Shown here piece by piece: positions 4,735-5,293 of a DNA stretch of 5,293 bases. The stretch's first letter is position 1. Every line of letters begins with the position of its first letter. The notes below the pieces were generated by a model. That model was not told where the DNA came from. It worked only from the letters and a program-made list of their open reading frames with translations, and made no database searches. A program made the position numbers and the translations under genes. Source of the DNA: Zoogloeaceae bacterium (GTDB lineage Bacteria > Pseudomonadota > Gammaproteobacteria > Burkholderiales > Rhodocyclaceae); NCBI GenBank assembly GCA_015657735.1, contig SSSX01000272.1, positions 1 to 5,293 on the forward strand. The letters are read 5' to 3'.

Positions 4735-5265
4735 ATGACCCGCAATTCCGACACCGCGCCGATCGACAGTTTTTCCGACTGCCACGCCGGCATCGTCACC
4801 CACCTGAAGGCCCTCGACCAGCTGCCCGCGCTGCTCGAACCGGCGATGCAGGCCCGCAGGATCGCCGCCGAATCGGTGCGTTTCTTCCGCAGCGTGATTT
4901 TCGAGCACCACGGCGACGAGGAGCGGGAGCTGTTTCCGATCGTGCTGGCCAACGCCGCAGCGGGGGAGGAAAAATCCAGGGTGCAGGCGATCGTCGACCG
5001 CCTCGTGCATGAACACCGCCATCTCGAGTCGGTATGGTCGAAGCTCGAGCCGGAACTGGGCGCGGTGGCCACCGGCGGCCCGGCCAACGTCGATGTGTCG
5101 CTGCTGCAGCAGCTGGTGCTCAACTATCAGGCGCACGCCAAGTACGAGGAAGACGTCTTCCTGCCGCTGGCGCAGACCATCCTGAGCCGCCAGGACGAGC
5201 ACCTCGCCGCCCTCGGCCTGCGTCTGCACATGCGTCACAAGCCGCTGGTGGCGATGCCGTTCTGA
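4735..5265 (+). CDS. Hemerythrin-like (HHE domain) di-iron protein
   Basis: A 176-residue soluble protein expected to form a four-helix bundle binding two iron atoms. Candidate ligands occur in order: H17 (and H23) in the first helix; H58-H59 with E62-E63 (FEHHGDEERELFP); H92/H94/H96 (LVHEHRHLE); and H134 with E138-E139 (AHAKYEEDVF). This is the full HHE pattern, so metal binding should be intact. Additional C-terminal histidines (156, 165, 168) are present. There is no signal peptide or membrane segment, so it is cytoplasmic. Bacterial relatives bind or sense O2, scavenge NO, or repair iron-sulfur clusters; which applies here cannot be told from sequence. ATG 4735 has an excellent AAGGAG. 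The FNR-type site upstream suggests induction at low oxygen or by NO. The stop is 28 nt from the window edge and no downstream gene is visible. Confidence 0.92.
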   Translation: MTRNSDTAPIDSFSDCHAGIVTHLKALDQLPALLEPAMQARRIAAESVRFFRSVIFEHHGDEERELFPIVLANAAAGEEKSRVQAIVDRLVHEHRHLESVWSKLEPELGAVATGGPANVDVSLLQQLVLNYQAHAKYEEDVFLPLAQTILSRQDEHLAALGLRLHMRHKPLVAMPF

Positions 5266-5293
5266 TCGCCGCACCCGCCCGGCCGGCCGTCAG

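Noticed and set aside
4278..5012. A + strand 244-codon frame spanning the intergenic region and the start of the hemerythrin gene
   Set aside because: Its second half is the hemerythrin gene read in a wrong frame, and the first half has no ribosome site or recognisable motif. It also crosses the promoter, hairpin and Shine-Dalgarno elements.
4495..5274. A - strand 259-codon frame opposite the hemerythrin gene
   Set aside because: It is the antisense shadow of a clear HHE-domain gene, and the 61-nt repeat with terminator form lies inside it.

Overview
The window is very GC-rich and tightly packed. It looks like chromosomal DNA of a betaproteobacterium, most likely of the Rhodocyclales (Azoarcus/Thauera/Aromatoleum type). 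That placement is inferred from three things: a stand-alone IF-1 with an extended C-terminus, an ECF-type sigma factor paired with a tiny zinc-binding partner, and general protein style. No database search was possible. There are no mobile elements, CRISPR arrays or phage genes.

Left end (1-840, + strand): the last 18 codons of an unidentified gene overlap the TTG start of an ECF sigma factor. The sigma gene in turn overlaps a 63-residue zf-HC2/ZAS-type anti-sigma candidate. The three reading frames form a translationally coupled unit. It ends at a perfect 11-12 bp palindrome that also contains the stop codon of the convergent next gene.

Centre (836-3628): a membrane-bound diguanylate cyclase (two TM segments around a Cache-like sensor, then PAS and GGDEF with an intact I-site) lies on the - strand. 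A secreted COG4798-like class I methyltransferase is divergent from it on the + strand. They share a 123-bp promoter region.

Right (3647-5265): on the - strand are a tRNA-Thr(GGT) with its own stable-RNA-type promoter and an 87-residue IF-1 (infA). A 583-bp non-coding region then separates infA from a + strand hemerythrin-like protein. This region is the most information-rich non-coding stretch. It holds a candidate - strand sigma70 promoter with a palindrome in its spacer, a perfect FNR/Dnr-type dyad placed as expected for a class II activator site, and a 61-nt inverted repeat in the hemerythrin leader whose - strand reading looks like an intrinsic terminator.

The genes do not form one pathway. 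Shared themes are stress and redox signalling (sigma/ZAS), c-di-GMP signalling, housekeeping translation (tRNA, IF-1), and a di-iron protein probably controlled by oxygen or nitric oxide. I found no clear sign of a wholly new system. The best leads are the hemerythrin control region and the possible small RNA or long infA leader next to it.
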